DNA of 64,000 nucleotides from Argopecten irradians (lineage: Eukaryota; Mollusca; Bivalvia; Pectinida; Pectinidae). The stretch covers positions 2,672,490 through 2,736,489 of the forward strand of contig NC_091135.1 in NCBI RefSeq assembly GCF_041381155.1. Direction: 5' to 3'. Positions 24,001-35,111 of the stretch are shown piece by piece. The notes under the pieces were generated by a model. It saw only the letters and a list, made by a program, of their open reading frames with translations. It did no database searches and was not told the origin of the DNA. Within the stretch, counting starts at the first letter, position 1. Each line of letters begins with the position of its first letter. Both the position numbers and the translations under genes were made by a program.

Positions 24001-27000
24001 TAGTTTAAGTGATATAGATAGGCCTATAAAATATCACTAGTTTAAGTGATATAGATAGGCCTATAAAATATCACTAGTTTAAGTGATATAGATAGGCCTA
24101 TAAAATATCACTAGTTTAAGTGATATAGATAGGCCTATAAAATATCACTAGTTTAAGTGATATAGATAGGCCTATAAAATATCACTAGTTTAAATGATAT
24201 AGATAGGCCTATAAAATATCACCAGTTTAAATGATATAGATAGGCCTATAAAATATCACTTGTTTAAGTGATATAGATAGGCCTATAAAATATCACTAGT
24301 TAAAGTGATATAGATAGGCCTATAAAATATCACTAGTTTAAATGATATAGATAGGCCTATAAAATATCACTAGTTTAAATGATATAGATAGGCCTATAAA
24401 ATATCACCAGTTTAAGTGATATAGATAGGCCTATAAAATATCACTAGTTTAAGTGATATAGATAGGCCTATAAAATATCACTAGTTTAAGTGATATAGAT
24501 AGGCCTATAAAATATCACTAGTTTAAGTGATATAGATAGGCATATAAAATATCACTAGTTTAAGTGATATAGATAGGCCTATAAGATATCACTATTTTAA
24601 GTGATATAGATAGGCCTATAAAATATCACCAGTTTAAGTGATATAGATAGGCCTATAAAATATCACTAGTTTAAGTGATATAGATAGGCCTATAAAATAT
24701 CATTAGTTTAAGTGATATAGATAGGCCTATAAAATATCACTAGTTTAAGTGATATAGATAGGCCTATAAAATATCACCAGTTTAAGTGATATAGATAGGC
24801 CTATAAGATATCACTAGCTTAAGTAATATAGATAGGCCTATAAGATATCACTAGTTTAAGTGATATAGATAGGCCTATAAGATATCACTAGTTTAAGTGA
24901 TATAGATAGGCATATAAAATATCACTAGTTTAAGTGATATAGATAGGCCTATAAAATATCACTAGTTTAAGTGATATAGATAGGCCTATAAACTATCACT
25001 AGTTTAGGTGATATAGATAGGCATATAGAATATCACTAGTTTAAGTGATATAGATAGGCCTATAAACTATCACTAGTTTAAGTGATATAGATAGGCCTAT
25101 AAAATATCACTAGTTTAAGTGATATAGATAGGCCTATAAGATATCACTAGTTTAAGTGATATAGATAGGCATATAAAATATCACTAGTTTAAGTGATATA
25201 GATAGGCCTATAAAATATCACTAGTTTAAGTGATATAGATAGGCCTTTAAGATATCACTAGTTTAAGTGATATAGATAGGCCTATAAGATATCACTAGCT
25301 TAAGTGATATAGATAGGCCTATAAGATATCACTAGTTTAAGTGATATAGATAGGCCTATAAAATATCACTAGTTTAAGTGATATAGATAGGCCTATAAGA
25401 TATCACTAGTTTAAGTGATATAGATAGGCCTATAAAATATCACTAGTTTAAATGATATAGATAGGCATATAAAATATCACTAGTTTAAGTGATATAGATA
25501 GGCATATAAAATATCACTAGTTTAAGTGATATAGATAGGCCTATAAGATATCACTAGCTTAAGTGATATAGATAGGCCTATAAGATATCACTAGTTTAAA
25601 TGATATAGATAGGCCTATAAAATATCACTAGTTTAAGTGATATAGATAGGCCTATAAACTATCACTAGTTTAAGTGATATAGATAGGCCTATAAACTATC
25701 ACTAGTTTAAGTGATATAGATAGGCCTATAAAATATCACTAGTTTAGGTGATATAGATAGGCCTATAAAATATCACTAGTTTAGGTGATATAGATAGGCC
25801 TATAAAATATCACTAGTTTTAACAGGATTGAACACCTTAATTAGAATGTATTTAAGCATTCGCAGCACATGATGTACTACCAAGACAATAAAAAGATAAT
25901 CATTTAACGCCTTTGTTATTGATGTACGAACATGTGACATATTCAAATAAGAAGCTTATTACAGCAGGTTTCTAATAGGTGTAGACCAACATCTTGAGTT
26001 ATCAACATAGCTGTATTATGAGTAGTTGTTGGGTATGATATTTATTTCATACGTCACCCTGTTTCTACCATTCGATCAGCTTAAAACCGATTATTGATGA
26101 CTAGATTAAGATCAGCTTGAATTTGCCGACATGTGCAATCAAAACATACATATACATGTATATCAGCTGAAAACCGATTTTTGATGACTATATTAAGATC
26201 AGCTTAAACTTGCCAACATGTACTATAAGACTCTTTCATATGTGGATTTGAAGGATAGGGATATTCTACCCGAGGGTCACAAAATGTAGTAAAACCCGAG
26301 GCTTGCCGAGGGTTTTGCAACATTTTGTGATCCCGAGGTTAGAATATCCCTATCCTTCATATCCACTTATGAAAGAGTATTTTTCTTTCATACCTCGACA
26401 TTTTACTGTAATTTTACAACTATAATATCTCGCCATTTTGAAATAAATTTGAAGAAATCCACGACTGAAAGTCAATTTTCCATACATGAAAATTTACGTG
26501 ATATTTTATAACAAATTCCGTTGTTTGCATCCTTTATAGTAAAACCAGTCATTTTTGTGAAAAACTGTTAAAAATTTTATCGGGGGAATAGAGATTTTGT
26601 TGACGCCGTGACGTCACGAGGCTTTATTGCATGGGTAGCCATGCAATACAACCTCAGGAGACATGAGTGTATTGCCCTAGACCAGCCAGTATTACACTCG
26701 TAGGTATGAAAGAAAATAATATATATAACATATACAATGTATATATGTCATTTGACGAAGACTATCGGCATCAATTTTCTCTGTTAAACATTGACAAAAT
26801 TTAGCCTCGAACAGAAATAATCCTCGAAAATTAATCAAAAGTTACGAAGACAAGACGCGACTTAACAACATTAAACTAGCATACATGTTGTAAGGCTAGA
26901 TTACAAAGGAATGGCAGAAAGCGTTGGCAGAAAGCGTTCAATGAGCCTCGTAGGATTTTACCGTGGTGGATATTTAACAGTTACATTTGTATCTGTTCTA

Positions 27001-29735
27001 TCAGTGGTGTTTATAGCGCACACAATGGGACAATATAAAACCACGTGCCTGCTACACATGATCATTGTTTTATGGGTAATCTTTGCGAATCGACAGTTTA
27101 CAAATGGATTATTGACAGGAAGGAAATTATTGTGGAAATGACTCTGGTGTTGAAGCTGAGACCGAGGAATTATAATCCTATAAAATACACAGCCTACGTG
27201 AGGTAGTAACTCCTCACTGCGTGATTCTCTTACATATATTTATATGTAAGGACCATCTCAGCAAATGCTATGTTAGGTCTTATCGATATTGTCATCTATC
27301 TTTTGTGGGCAGTTTTGTTCTCAATTCAAGGATTCAAAATATGGAAACAACGGACGTCTAAAATACAAGAGATTTATTAAGTCACACAAGCATATGTTGT
27401 TACAGTCTTATGACCTTGCTATAAATGGTGTGCTGGGGAAAAACGGGATAAATATAAACAATTGTTATAGCTAACAAGCCAACTACTAAGTAATCTGGGA
27501 AGTAATATATAAGAACAGATAGAATACTGGATATAACATGTTATAAATGGTATAGATACTGTCGGAACAATAGTTCAAAATTAAGCATTTCGTATTGGTA
27601 CCAATCCCCCTATTTAAAACGTCGATATATGGCAAGCCAATTCATTATTTACTGAAGAAGCAATGTATATCCCGTAAGTTATATAAGATACCTTACATAT
27701 TACATTTTGTTATGTATATAAGCTATCTCATATACAAGAAAGGTATCTTATATCTATATATATATATATATATATATCTTATTTTTATGTAAGATATATA
27801 ATACGTGCAATAAAGATAAAAAAATAATATATATATATACACTGTATTATATATTATTTGAGATAACTCATGTACTATATGAGATATCCTATATCGCAAT
27901 CAAGATATACTATACATATGCATTGGGATTAAAAGGATCGACATTGCTCTTTGAATAAATGTCATGCTGGCTTGCCATATCGATATGCCTTTATTAATGT
28001 ATTCACATTAACTGACAATTATCTCTAGGTAAGTAGCTCAGAATTGTAAGAAAATTTTCTAACTTAATATCCCCTAACTTCTAAAATACTTCCCACATAT
28101 GTAGAATGAGATACTTGAAGATAACTTAGTTGATAAAATGTGTCTATGCATTCCCTTATCCTTAGGTTTTTATTGTTAATTCGTTATTGTTGTGTTGTTT
28201 GTAAATTTTGGCAAAATATGTACATTTCAAAGTTTGCCTTTGTAAAGTGGAATCCGGTCAAACCAGTTCTCCGTGTAGATGCTATAATCACTAGTAAACA
28301 CAATGGCATGGTTATTTGTTGACCAAAATATGTACCGAATCATGTGGACTAACTAAACTGAATGCACATTTTTTTGCATATTTTCCCAAAACTTACAAGC
28401 AATACAACAATCTTTGAGTCAACAGTAACACCTAAGATTAGGTCTGATGCACATTCAAGTATACCTAAGAAGTGATATTCATGTTTAGTCTAAAATCTTA
28501 GACGACAGTCTCATAGTTTGTGCAAAATAAACAGTACATACATAATGTACGTGTTCTGAGACAATAAATGGGTTATTTGCGTTTTGTCTCCTTGTGATAA
28601 AGGCGTTTTTTTAATACTATATACATGTAATCTTATCTAACTGAATTATATTGGAAATGACTCATGTTCTAATTGAGCTTGGATATCATAATGCAATCAA
28701 TATGAATAATATTTTATTCGCTAAACAATACTACTTCCCAACAAATCAAACCTAAATGATGCGTTACTGAATACATGTATAAATGATGCTTGTATCAAAG
28801 GCGTGACCATTTTGACGTCACTTATCATGGAAACGTACATGCCATTATAATTGCTATTTAGACCATGGGTTAAACATCAACAGTTCTCCATCAAGTCACA
28901 TAAAAAGAACAAAGAATGAAAATATTAACACTACACTATATCTTGATATTCATCTTCAGTAGATGTCAGAGTTTTACAGGCGACAATTTCAAAATGCGCT
29001 AGCGTGCAATATGATTATTGCCTGTAACTTGATTGCATTCGTACATTTGTGGTACAGCCAATAGATTCAGAGAAGTTAAAGGGACAATTCAATCTTAGAG
29101 AACATTAAAATTTGTGCATATATCGGGAAAAAACCAGTTCTAATGGAAATTAGATCAGTCGGTTTTACTGTGATATAACTGAAAAGCCCATGGTGGTGAC
29201 ATGTGTGTAGATGTTCAAACTCGCTCGCTTTCCGCCATTACACATTGTGGTCGAACTTCTTGTATGCCGAACCCTGTCCATTGCTCGCGTAGAGTAATGC
29301 AACTTTTGTCTAGAACTTCTCAAATCGCTCTGACAGTAGTGGTTTACATTATTAGGTGAATTGTTTTGCCTAAAAATCATTTTATTACCTCCTCAGTGGT
29401 TATGTAGTTCATTTGTTTAACATGCGTGACTTTGGCTCGGGTATGGGTACAGAGTGCATACTGTACCTGCTTAATCGTATTGATCAACGATTTGTAATTA
29501 CAACAGTATCAATTAAAATACTTAACAATGACGTGGAATTTGTCAATATATTGAGTTAAATGTTTCATAAGAAATGTAGAACAATACATTTACGCCATAT
29601 TTTGCTTCTTAGTTATGTAAAAGAATTAGCCTGAGTGAATTGTCCCTTTTAATGTTTTTTGACACATTACATCTCAGACTTACCTATGACTAGCAGTAGT
29701 ATCCACGCGATAACATATCCATTATATGATCTCAT
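17754..29735 (-). CDS. Ly6/uPAR (three-finger) domain protein, GPI-anchored; whole gene
   Basis: Three coding exons, complement(join(17754..18026, 18274..18386, 29684..29735)), give 145 aa. Residues 1-22 form a signal peptide with a W-I-L-L-L-V-I core. Residues 23-118 hold the cysteine-rich domain, starting L-E-C-W-K-C and ending C-C-N-D-K-N-Y-C-N, the classic CCxxxxCN close of the LU fold. There are 12 cysteines (25, 28, 33, 48, 54, 77, 82, 93, 105, 110, 111, 117), more than the usual 8-10, and one N-glycosylation sequon N64-L-T. After C117-N-S-G comes a hydrophobic C-terminus (128-145), as for GPI attachment. The exon plan (signal exon, then two domain exons with phases 1 and 0) is usual for the family. 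Members bind receptors, channels or ligands at the surface; the specific partner cannot be inferred. Intron 1 is 11.3 kb. Confidence 0.88.
18274..18386 (-). CDS. Ly6-family gene, exon 2 (first half of domain)
   Basis: The acceptor CTCCAG ends at 18387. The exon encodes residues 18-55, including L-E-C-W-K-C and five of the cysteines, and the donor GTAAGT follows the ATG codon (phase 0). Confidence 0.85.
21391..21635. repeat. Tandem duplication of about 126 bp, two copies
   Basis: TGGAATCTATCATTAATTA followed by CTTAATTAGATTACGAG starts at 21393 and again at 21519, with about 10% differences between copies. Both end in a TTCCCCATT word. Confidence 0.8.
23527..25818. repeat. 37-bp satellite array, about 62 copies
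   Basis: Unit AGTTTAAGTGATATAGATAG then GCCTATAAAATATCACT. Most units are nearly identical. Variants (GGTATATAAA, GGCATATAAA, AAACTATC, AAATGATAT, CACCAG) are shared by neighbouring groups, as expected from unequal exchange. Each unit has a dyad: GTGATAT and ATATCAC flank a central AGGCCT. It lies inside intron 1 of the Ly6 gene. Confidence 0.95.
26231..26715. mobile_element. Foldback element A with CCGAGGCTTGCCGAGG core
   Basis: Positions 26231-26377 form a near-perfect hairpin of about 147 bases with its centre at AACCCGAGGCTTGCCGAGG (about 26295-26315). The arms include GGATAGGGATATTCTACCC and its complement. It is followed by TTCTTTCATACCTCG at about 26383, and the inverse AGGTATGAAAGAAA ends near 26715. 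Between them lies a GACGTCAC word. Element B (52466-52862) has the same architecture. Confidence 0.7.
27750..27845. repeat. TA-rich microsatellite
   Basis: An (AT)n run at 27755-27778 and a second one near 27826-27840, in the Ly6 intron. Confidence 0.8.
29080..29648. mobile_element. TTAA-flanked TIR element (about 570 bp)
   Basis: The left end is TTAA then AGGGACAATTCAATCTTAGA. The right end, inverted, is TTAA then AAGGGACAATTCACTCAGGC, giving TIRs of about 20 bases that start similarly. TTAA is at 29076-29079 and 29649-29652. It is probably a piggyBac-type MITE. It sits only about 35 bases from the donor of Ly6 exon 1. No coding capacity. Confidence 0.65.
29684..29735 (-). CDS. Ly6-family gene, exon 1 (start and signal peptide)
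   Basis: ATG at 29735-29733 gives M-R-S-Y-N-G-Y-V-I-A-W-I-L-L-L-V-I plus one base, then donor GTAAGT. The phase (1) matches the acceptor of exon 2 11.3 kb away, where the joined codon is Ala. The link rests on phase and on the protein making sense (signal core then cysteine domain). An intervening exon is not needed. Confidence 0.75.
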
Positions 29736-32700
29736 ATCCGAACCGTTACGTCATTATCGAGGTCAGAATCATATAAATTCCTGGTTTTGTACTAGCGGGT
29801 CGTGAAGAAATGGAGAAATTGCATATCACCACTTTAACGGAGGGATATACTCTCTCATAGGCATACAAATAAGGTAAATACCGATATCCTCTCTCTATCG
29901 GTCACATGGAATTCTGGTGTAAGCACCACACTGTCACCATGACAATACTCCCATTGATGATTTCACTGGGTATTCGACGCAATCTCTATCCAGTAGAATA
30001 TTTGTCACAAATCTCTATGTTCTGATTATGTTTGGTTGATAAAATTGACGAAAAATTATTTTGATCAACAGCCGGCGAGAATGTGAAACGCGTGTTTCTG
30101 TCGTAAACTTGTCCTTTTCTCACATGATAACAGTAACATTTACTGGCTTTATCAAGTCCATTATAGTGAAGTTAACACTTCAAAACATTTAGTCTATATA
30201 TACCAGCAGACAAAACACACGGCACATACCTGATATACCGTAAATAAGTATTATGTAGATAAAATCGATGGATTTGGATCTAAACTTATGATCATATTGT
30301 CCATGACCGTCCTGTCAACTTGCTGGTTTTTGGTTGATCAGCCTTTGATTTCCTTATCCACCACGACGGGCGATTGCATCGATCCATGTTAAACGAATTT
30401 TTGTATTGAAAACACCCGAGCGTCAATGACAATATTTCCTGGTGGATAATCACATGTCAAGTCCACAAGAGGAGCGGTTGTTTGACAGTATCACCGAGCG
30501 TATTGTACCAGGCTTAAGGCTTCCATATTAATGATCATTATAATCTCTGGGTCACACGGCTAGAGTATCTGGTCCGCCGGACAATATCGTGGAGCCGTGA
30601 TTTACATATCACGGTATTGTTCTTTGCTAGGTTGTACCGCTGCTTGTCTGTGGATTTTTGTTAATTAAACAGAATAGAACCAGTTAGGTGTGCCTTAAAA
30701 GACAATGGCGGTCACCGAATTATCGCAGGTCACTATTGTTCTGTATATATGTGGCAACTTAAAAGAACTTCACGATCTCATTACAGGTTTGTTAGCTTAC
30801 ATTAATGTAACATTTTATCAGAACTTGTTGTGTTTATTACTTCCTAAAGAACCCACAGTATCCAGATTCTTTTATGTAACAATTCAAGCGTATTTATTTG
30901 TTTTTAGTAAAACATTATTTAACTATCTTAGCGTAAAAGTTTTTTCTCTTAATTAATTATCAGTGGTCCCGCAGGATGACTATAACACATTCCGTAAATA
31001 AACGGAAATCTTTGTATTTCGATTAAAACCATACATGATTCCCGTAATTTGGAATCGCCCGTTATAAATATATCTTGGTAACCATTACTGAATTCCATGT
31101 TCCCAGTTGTGTGTGGCAAGTTCATCTTTTATATTGATGAAATTACTTATTGTATGGCAGACGTGATATTGTTCTGTATACATATGAATTCGTAATTAAG
31201 TCTTCGCCCATTCATAGTCGGGGCAGATGTAGGGCTTAAAATTGTGTATACTGATTTCCATAGCAAACATTTACAAAAAACTATCTCTCTCGACCTTTGG
31301 TACATAAATCATATTTCCTTTTTTTTTAAATGATGAAATGGCTCAACGTTTGCATCTAACATTGACTAAATAACACTACATTAAATGTATCTAAATTATC
31401 TCCTCACTTGAGTTTATTTGCATGCTTTTGTGATAATCATGTATATGTATATAAAATGACTTCATTGTTTTACCTGAAGCTTTAAGTTTCATGGTGGTAA
31501 CGAATGCATTAGTCGTCAGTATGTATAAATAGATACACTTGTTTAGTTGACGTCTTGAAATAGGATCGATGCGTATTAAGTTCCCTTGATTTACTATTCA
31601 TGTGAGTAATTTAAAGTTCATCAAAGTGACCATCTAGTTATTCATTGGAATATCAACCAATGTTATCAATGGAGACATGTTATCAGGACATCTTGTAAGC
31701 TGAGAGTAGCGTTTCCATACAATGGTAAACTGATGTAATTACCCTTCGTTTGGTTCAAGTCTGAACTGCAAAACGTACATAACATTAAGTCCACATGGAA
31801 TAAATACGCGTGCGTTTTTTTAAGTATTAAAGTATAAATGTAAAAATCATTGATGTAGCCATGTATAATAGTAAGGTGACGCTACTTTACGACAAAGGGC
31901 ACAAATCGGCAGTTCGGGTGTCCGGATTATCAAGAATGCAGTGTAAGGTCCAAGTCTGGAGGATAAAACATAATTATTGCGCGCTATATATATATGTATA
32001 CATGATATGTTCCAATCGTCAGACGTATAGTAAAATTAACATTTCTATTAATTTGTACCTTCCGTCATTGTTAGAAATACCGTTGAAATAGATCTTGCTT
32101 GGCATTGGTAAGTAGCTAGGAAATACGAAGTTCCCAGGAAAACCACCGACCTTCGGCCAATTAATTATCTTATCTACATACGGTCTCGTTGTTTTTTTTT
32201 TTTTTTTTTTTTTTAATTTTTATCTGGGGAGGTGGAGAATAGCGAATGATAAGTTATTAATTACCTTCAATGACTGAAGCTTTTTGGTCAGGATATTTGT
32301 AAAACATTCGATACATTAATTTGTGATAAATTTAGGCTTTTGTAGCAGAATGTCGCTTTCCTCCTGGTTGTAAATAAGGCATGAAACATAAACAATATTA
32401 TAAGAAGTCGGGATACAGAGTTCATCTTGAATAACTTACTAAGTTTTCTATATTTAGTCTGTGTACAGTGTACATGCAGTTGCGGAAATTACAAAAACAA
32501 ACGAAGGGTATTGTTGATGGGTCAGCACAATGCTATAAATTATGTTAGGGACAGTTATGTGTTATTTAAAACTGAAATAATGGACTTCAAAGCAAGTGTT
32601 ATCGCCCGTAGTTATCTGATTCTACTCTGACCCATAATATGTAGGGTGGCTATCGATCGCAGTTTTCCATCCTGATTCACGCAGGCATTTTGTTTTAATG

Positions 32701-32879
32701 AAAATACTATAATAGATGGCTTGGTAATATTCTAAGATAATATATCATTACAAAACATATATATATATATATATATATATTATGTTGGTGTAGTGTTACT
32801 TTAAGTACAGTAGATCATGTTTAGACGGGAATGATGAATTAACACCGGATTGTTGTACATAGCAGGTTATCTTTTAGTC

Positions 32880-33357
32880 TGCAAATGCCCGTGTCCTGAT
32901 TAGGTCGGGGCATTACATATTTAATACATGTATTTAATTTAATGATATTTAACCGTCAAATGCCCGTGTCCTGATCAGGTCGGGGCATTACATATTTAAT
33001 ACATGTATTTAATTTAATGATATTTAACCGTCAAATGCCCGTGTCCTGTACAATATGCCCGTGTCCTGATCAGGTCGGGGCATTACATATTTAATACATG
33101 TATTTAATTTAATGATATTTAACCGTCAAATGCCCGTGTCCTGATCAGGTCGGGGCATTACATATTTAATACATGTATTTAATTTAATGATATTTAACCG
33201 TCAAATGCCCGTGTCCTGATCAGGTCGGGGCATTACATATTTAATACATGTATTTAATTTAATGATATTTAACCGTCAAATGCCCGTGTCCTGATCAGGT
33301 CGGGGCATTACATATTTAATACATGTATTTAATTTAATGATATTTAACCGTCAAATG
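32880..33357. repeat. Tandem repeat of a 75-bp unit with internal palindrome, six copies plus a fragment
   Basis: The unit starts AATGCCCGTGTCCTGATCAG and ends TTAATGATATTTAACCGTCA, with copies from 32886 and 32961 onward. Each has a dyad made of AATGCCC, CCTGATCAGG and GGGGCATT. One copy is cut to about 20 bases at 33036-33054 (junction TGTACAATATGCCC). Copies are almost identical except the first (GATTAGG). Confidence 0.9.
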
Positions 33358-33514
33358 TCAGAGCTTGACATTCGGTGGACCAATATATCAATGTCGTTGG
33401 GTAAAACTAAATTTTGTGTCACTAATTATTAGGTGGAACCATATTAGCAATTACATATACAATGTATATATGTTAGTGATTCGAAAAGAAACAACGTGCA
33501 CAATGCTTTAGCAA

Positions 33515-33606
33515 TCTAATTAAAATTATAATTGTAATTTTGCTGGTGTACGATACGCTCCGGTCCCGTAGTGGAGCGAAATAAACAACTGTAATTTTAA
33601 TTAGAC
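33515..33606. mobile_element. Small palindromic element (about 92 bp)
   Basis: CTAATTAAAATTA at the left and TAATTTTAATTAG at the right form terminal inverted repeats around a GC-richer centre (CGCTCCGGTCCCG). Confidence 0.45.
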
Positions 33607-33863
33607 TCCTGGCTTTACGATCGCGCACAGGCCTTATATTAGTCTGATGTAGGGGAGGTAACTTGTTTTGATATCACTAGTTGTTAAATTCTTCTTGTTT
33701 CATTGATTTTGTCATACAAGTAACCATGGTCAGAAATTATCTGTTTATTACAAGAAAGAGTTAGCAGATTGTTTAGAACATTGATGAAATTTAAAAGAAG
33801 AAAAAAAACCCAAAGAGTACAATAAAAGGAAAAAATACTGACTGGTGGTAAACACAGGGACCT

Positions 33864-33950
33864 GGCACGAAATTTTTTTACCAACAGTATACTTATATGT
33901 ATTATAGTATCTAATATATATAAGTATACTGTTGGTTAATTTTTTTCGTG
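33864..33950. mobile_element. Small palindromic element (about 87 bp)
   Basis: GGCACGAAATTTTTTTACC then AACAGTATACTTATAT on the left is matched by ATATAAGTATACTGTTGGTT and TTCGTGCC on the right, with a short loop. A hairpin of about 35 bp with one or two slips. Confidence 0.6.
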
Positions 33951-34040
33951 CCATGTCCATGTGGTGGTAAGTAAATAGAATCTATACCTGGTAACTCGAC
34001 CAAGAGTTGGAGGGTTTACTTAATTACACGTGTAAGAGTT

Positions 34041-34258
34041 AGGCCGTTTTCGATTATGCGGTTTGACTGGTTGGACCTAGTTGTTCGTTTATTAATTAAA
34101 GACGGACCTGGTGATTTTATATTGTTTACAGACGAAGCCCTCACAGACAAAGCCCTCACAGACCTGCATAAAAAACGCAGGTCCGTCAGGATTTATACAT
34201 GAAATAATGACTTTAACAAACGGTCGAACCGGTTGTTCCAAATAAACGAAAACGGCCT
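34041..34258. mobile_element. TIR element of about 218 bp
   Basis: AGGCCGTTTTCG at 34041 is inverted exactly at the right end (CGAAAACGGCCT, ending 34258). Further imperfect pairing follows (TTTGACTGGTTGGAC against GTCGAACCGGTTG). The centre has a repeated GACAAAGCCCTCACAGAC word. Confidence 0.6.
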
Positions 34259-34273
34259 ACGTGTTAATATAAA

Positions 34274-34642
34274 AGATGCTCCATCGCCGACAGAACATAA
34301 ATGACATTCATCATTTGAACAATAATTGGTGTTTAATCGTGTATATATATATTCTATATGTCTAATTAACACAAGAAATAATATGAAATAATTTAGTTTG
34401 CCTTTGGTGCGTGCGCAATCAGTACTTCATTCCATATACAAAATGTAGGATATATTGCCACAGAATTTTTTCGGGATGCAATTAATTATTTTTGTTATTT
34501 TTTAACTTGAAGTGAAATTAGAAGCTCAAACTTTTCGATGGTGGCAATGGTGTAAAGTAAGTAACTTTTGTAACTGAAGAAAACTACTAAATCGTCTGCT
34601 CATGATAGTGAAAAAAGGCCGTTTGTCAGCGGTGGAGCATCT
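34274..34642. mobile_element. MITE family 'AGATGCTCC', copy 1 (about 369 bp)
   Basis: Left end AGATGCTCCATCGCCGACAG and right end GTCAGCGGTGGAGCATCT are inverted repeats. The body is homologous along its length to 40343-40698 in AVL9 intron 6. No clear TTAA duplication remains here. It sits just upstream of AVL9. Confidence 0.75.
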
Positions 34643-34935
34643 GTCCGATATATAACGTTTACCCTACAATGTAGTGATTACATCAAGATATGTGTAACTA
34701 TTGATCATTAACTATCGTTTTGAAATAATTTTAATTAAAAAGTATATCAAAGACCTATCGCGCCTTTAAAAATAGCTTTCAATAAAGCTCTTATATGATA
34801 GGTGATTATTTTTCCTTCCAGTATGCAATCATATCCAGGCTACCAAACGTAGTACAGCACGTTGGATTTTCGGAATGTCTCTGGACTTATTTCTAATTGA
34901 AATGATGTTGTGTCAAATTCCGAGTGAAGTTTGTC

Positions 34936-34943
34936 CCGGAAGT
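34936..34943 (+). promoter_or_regulatory. ETS-like site CCGGAAGT upstream of AVL9
   Basis: CCGGAAGT lies 88 bases before the AVL9 start codon. ETS sites near the transcription start are typical of TATA-less housekeeping promoters. It is a single motif, so this is weak evidence. Confidence 0.3.
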
Positions 34944-35030
34944 TCGACCATAAAAACCTGTGGCAGACGATGATGACACTTCATTTATGGAATTCAAACG
35001 CCATGGCGAGGATATGAGCGTAGTAAAACG

Positions 35031-35111
35031 ATGGCAGGTGCAGACGTTACAATGGACTCACCCGTGCTACACGTGGTAGTTATAGGGTTTCACCACAAGA
35101 AAGGTTGTCAG
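35031..35111 (+). CDS. AVL9: AVL9 exon 1
   Basis: Residues 1-27, from the ATG to G-C-Q, contain the family's opening V-V-V-I-G-F-H-H-K-K. Donor GTATTT, phase 0. Confidence 0.9.

Larger units (their letters stand above)
18387..29683 (-). other. Ly6 gene intron 1 (11.3 kb)
   Basis: Holds an A-run at about 18838-18859, a 126-bp tandem duplication (21393/21519), the 37-bp satellite (23527-25818), a foldback element (26231-26715), TA-rich microsatellite near 27755-27840 and a TTAA-flanked element (29080-29648). A small imperfect inverted repeat (AATATAGCCG with CGGCTATATT) is at 20335-20367. Open frames at 21653-21973 and 26911-27141 have no recognised features and are not called. Confidence 0.6.
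29736..35030. other. Head-to-head interval between Ly6 and AVL9 genes
   Basis: Must contain both promoters and 5'UTRs. No TATA box is obvious for either. Open frames at 30705-30956, 31861-32091 and 32427-32630 show no recognised motif. It contains a T23 run (32192-32214), an (AT)n run (32757-32780), the 75-bp repeat array and several small palindromic elements listed separately. Confidence 0.5.

Noticed and set aside
23527..25818. CRISPR-like regular array
   Set aside because: The whole 37-bp unit repeats without unique spacers, and the setting is an animal intron.
26911..27141. 76-codon frame with a hydrophobic stretch as a membrane protein
   Set aside because: It is inside the Ly6 intron on the opposite strand with no family match that I recognise and no supporting signals.
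30705..30956. 83-codon frame starting M-A-V-T-E-L-S-Q as a first exon
   Set aside because: A CAG/GT donor-like site exists, but no downstream exon in phase could be found and the rest is low-complexity.
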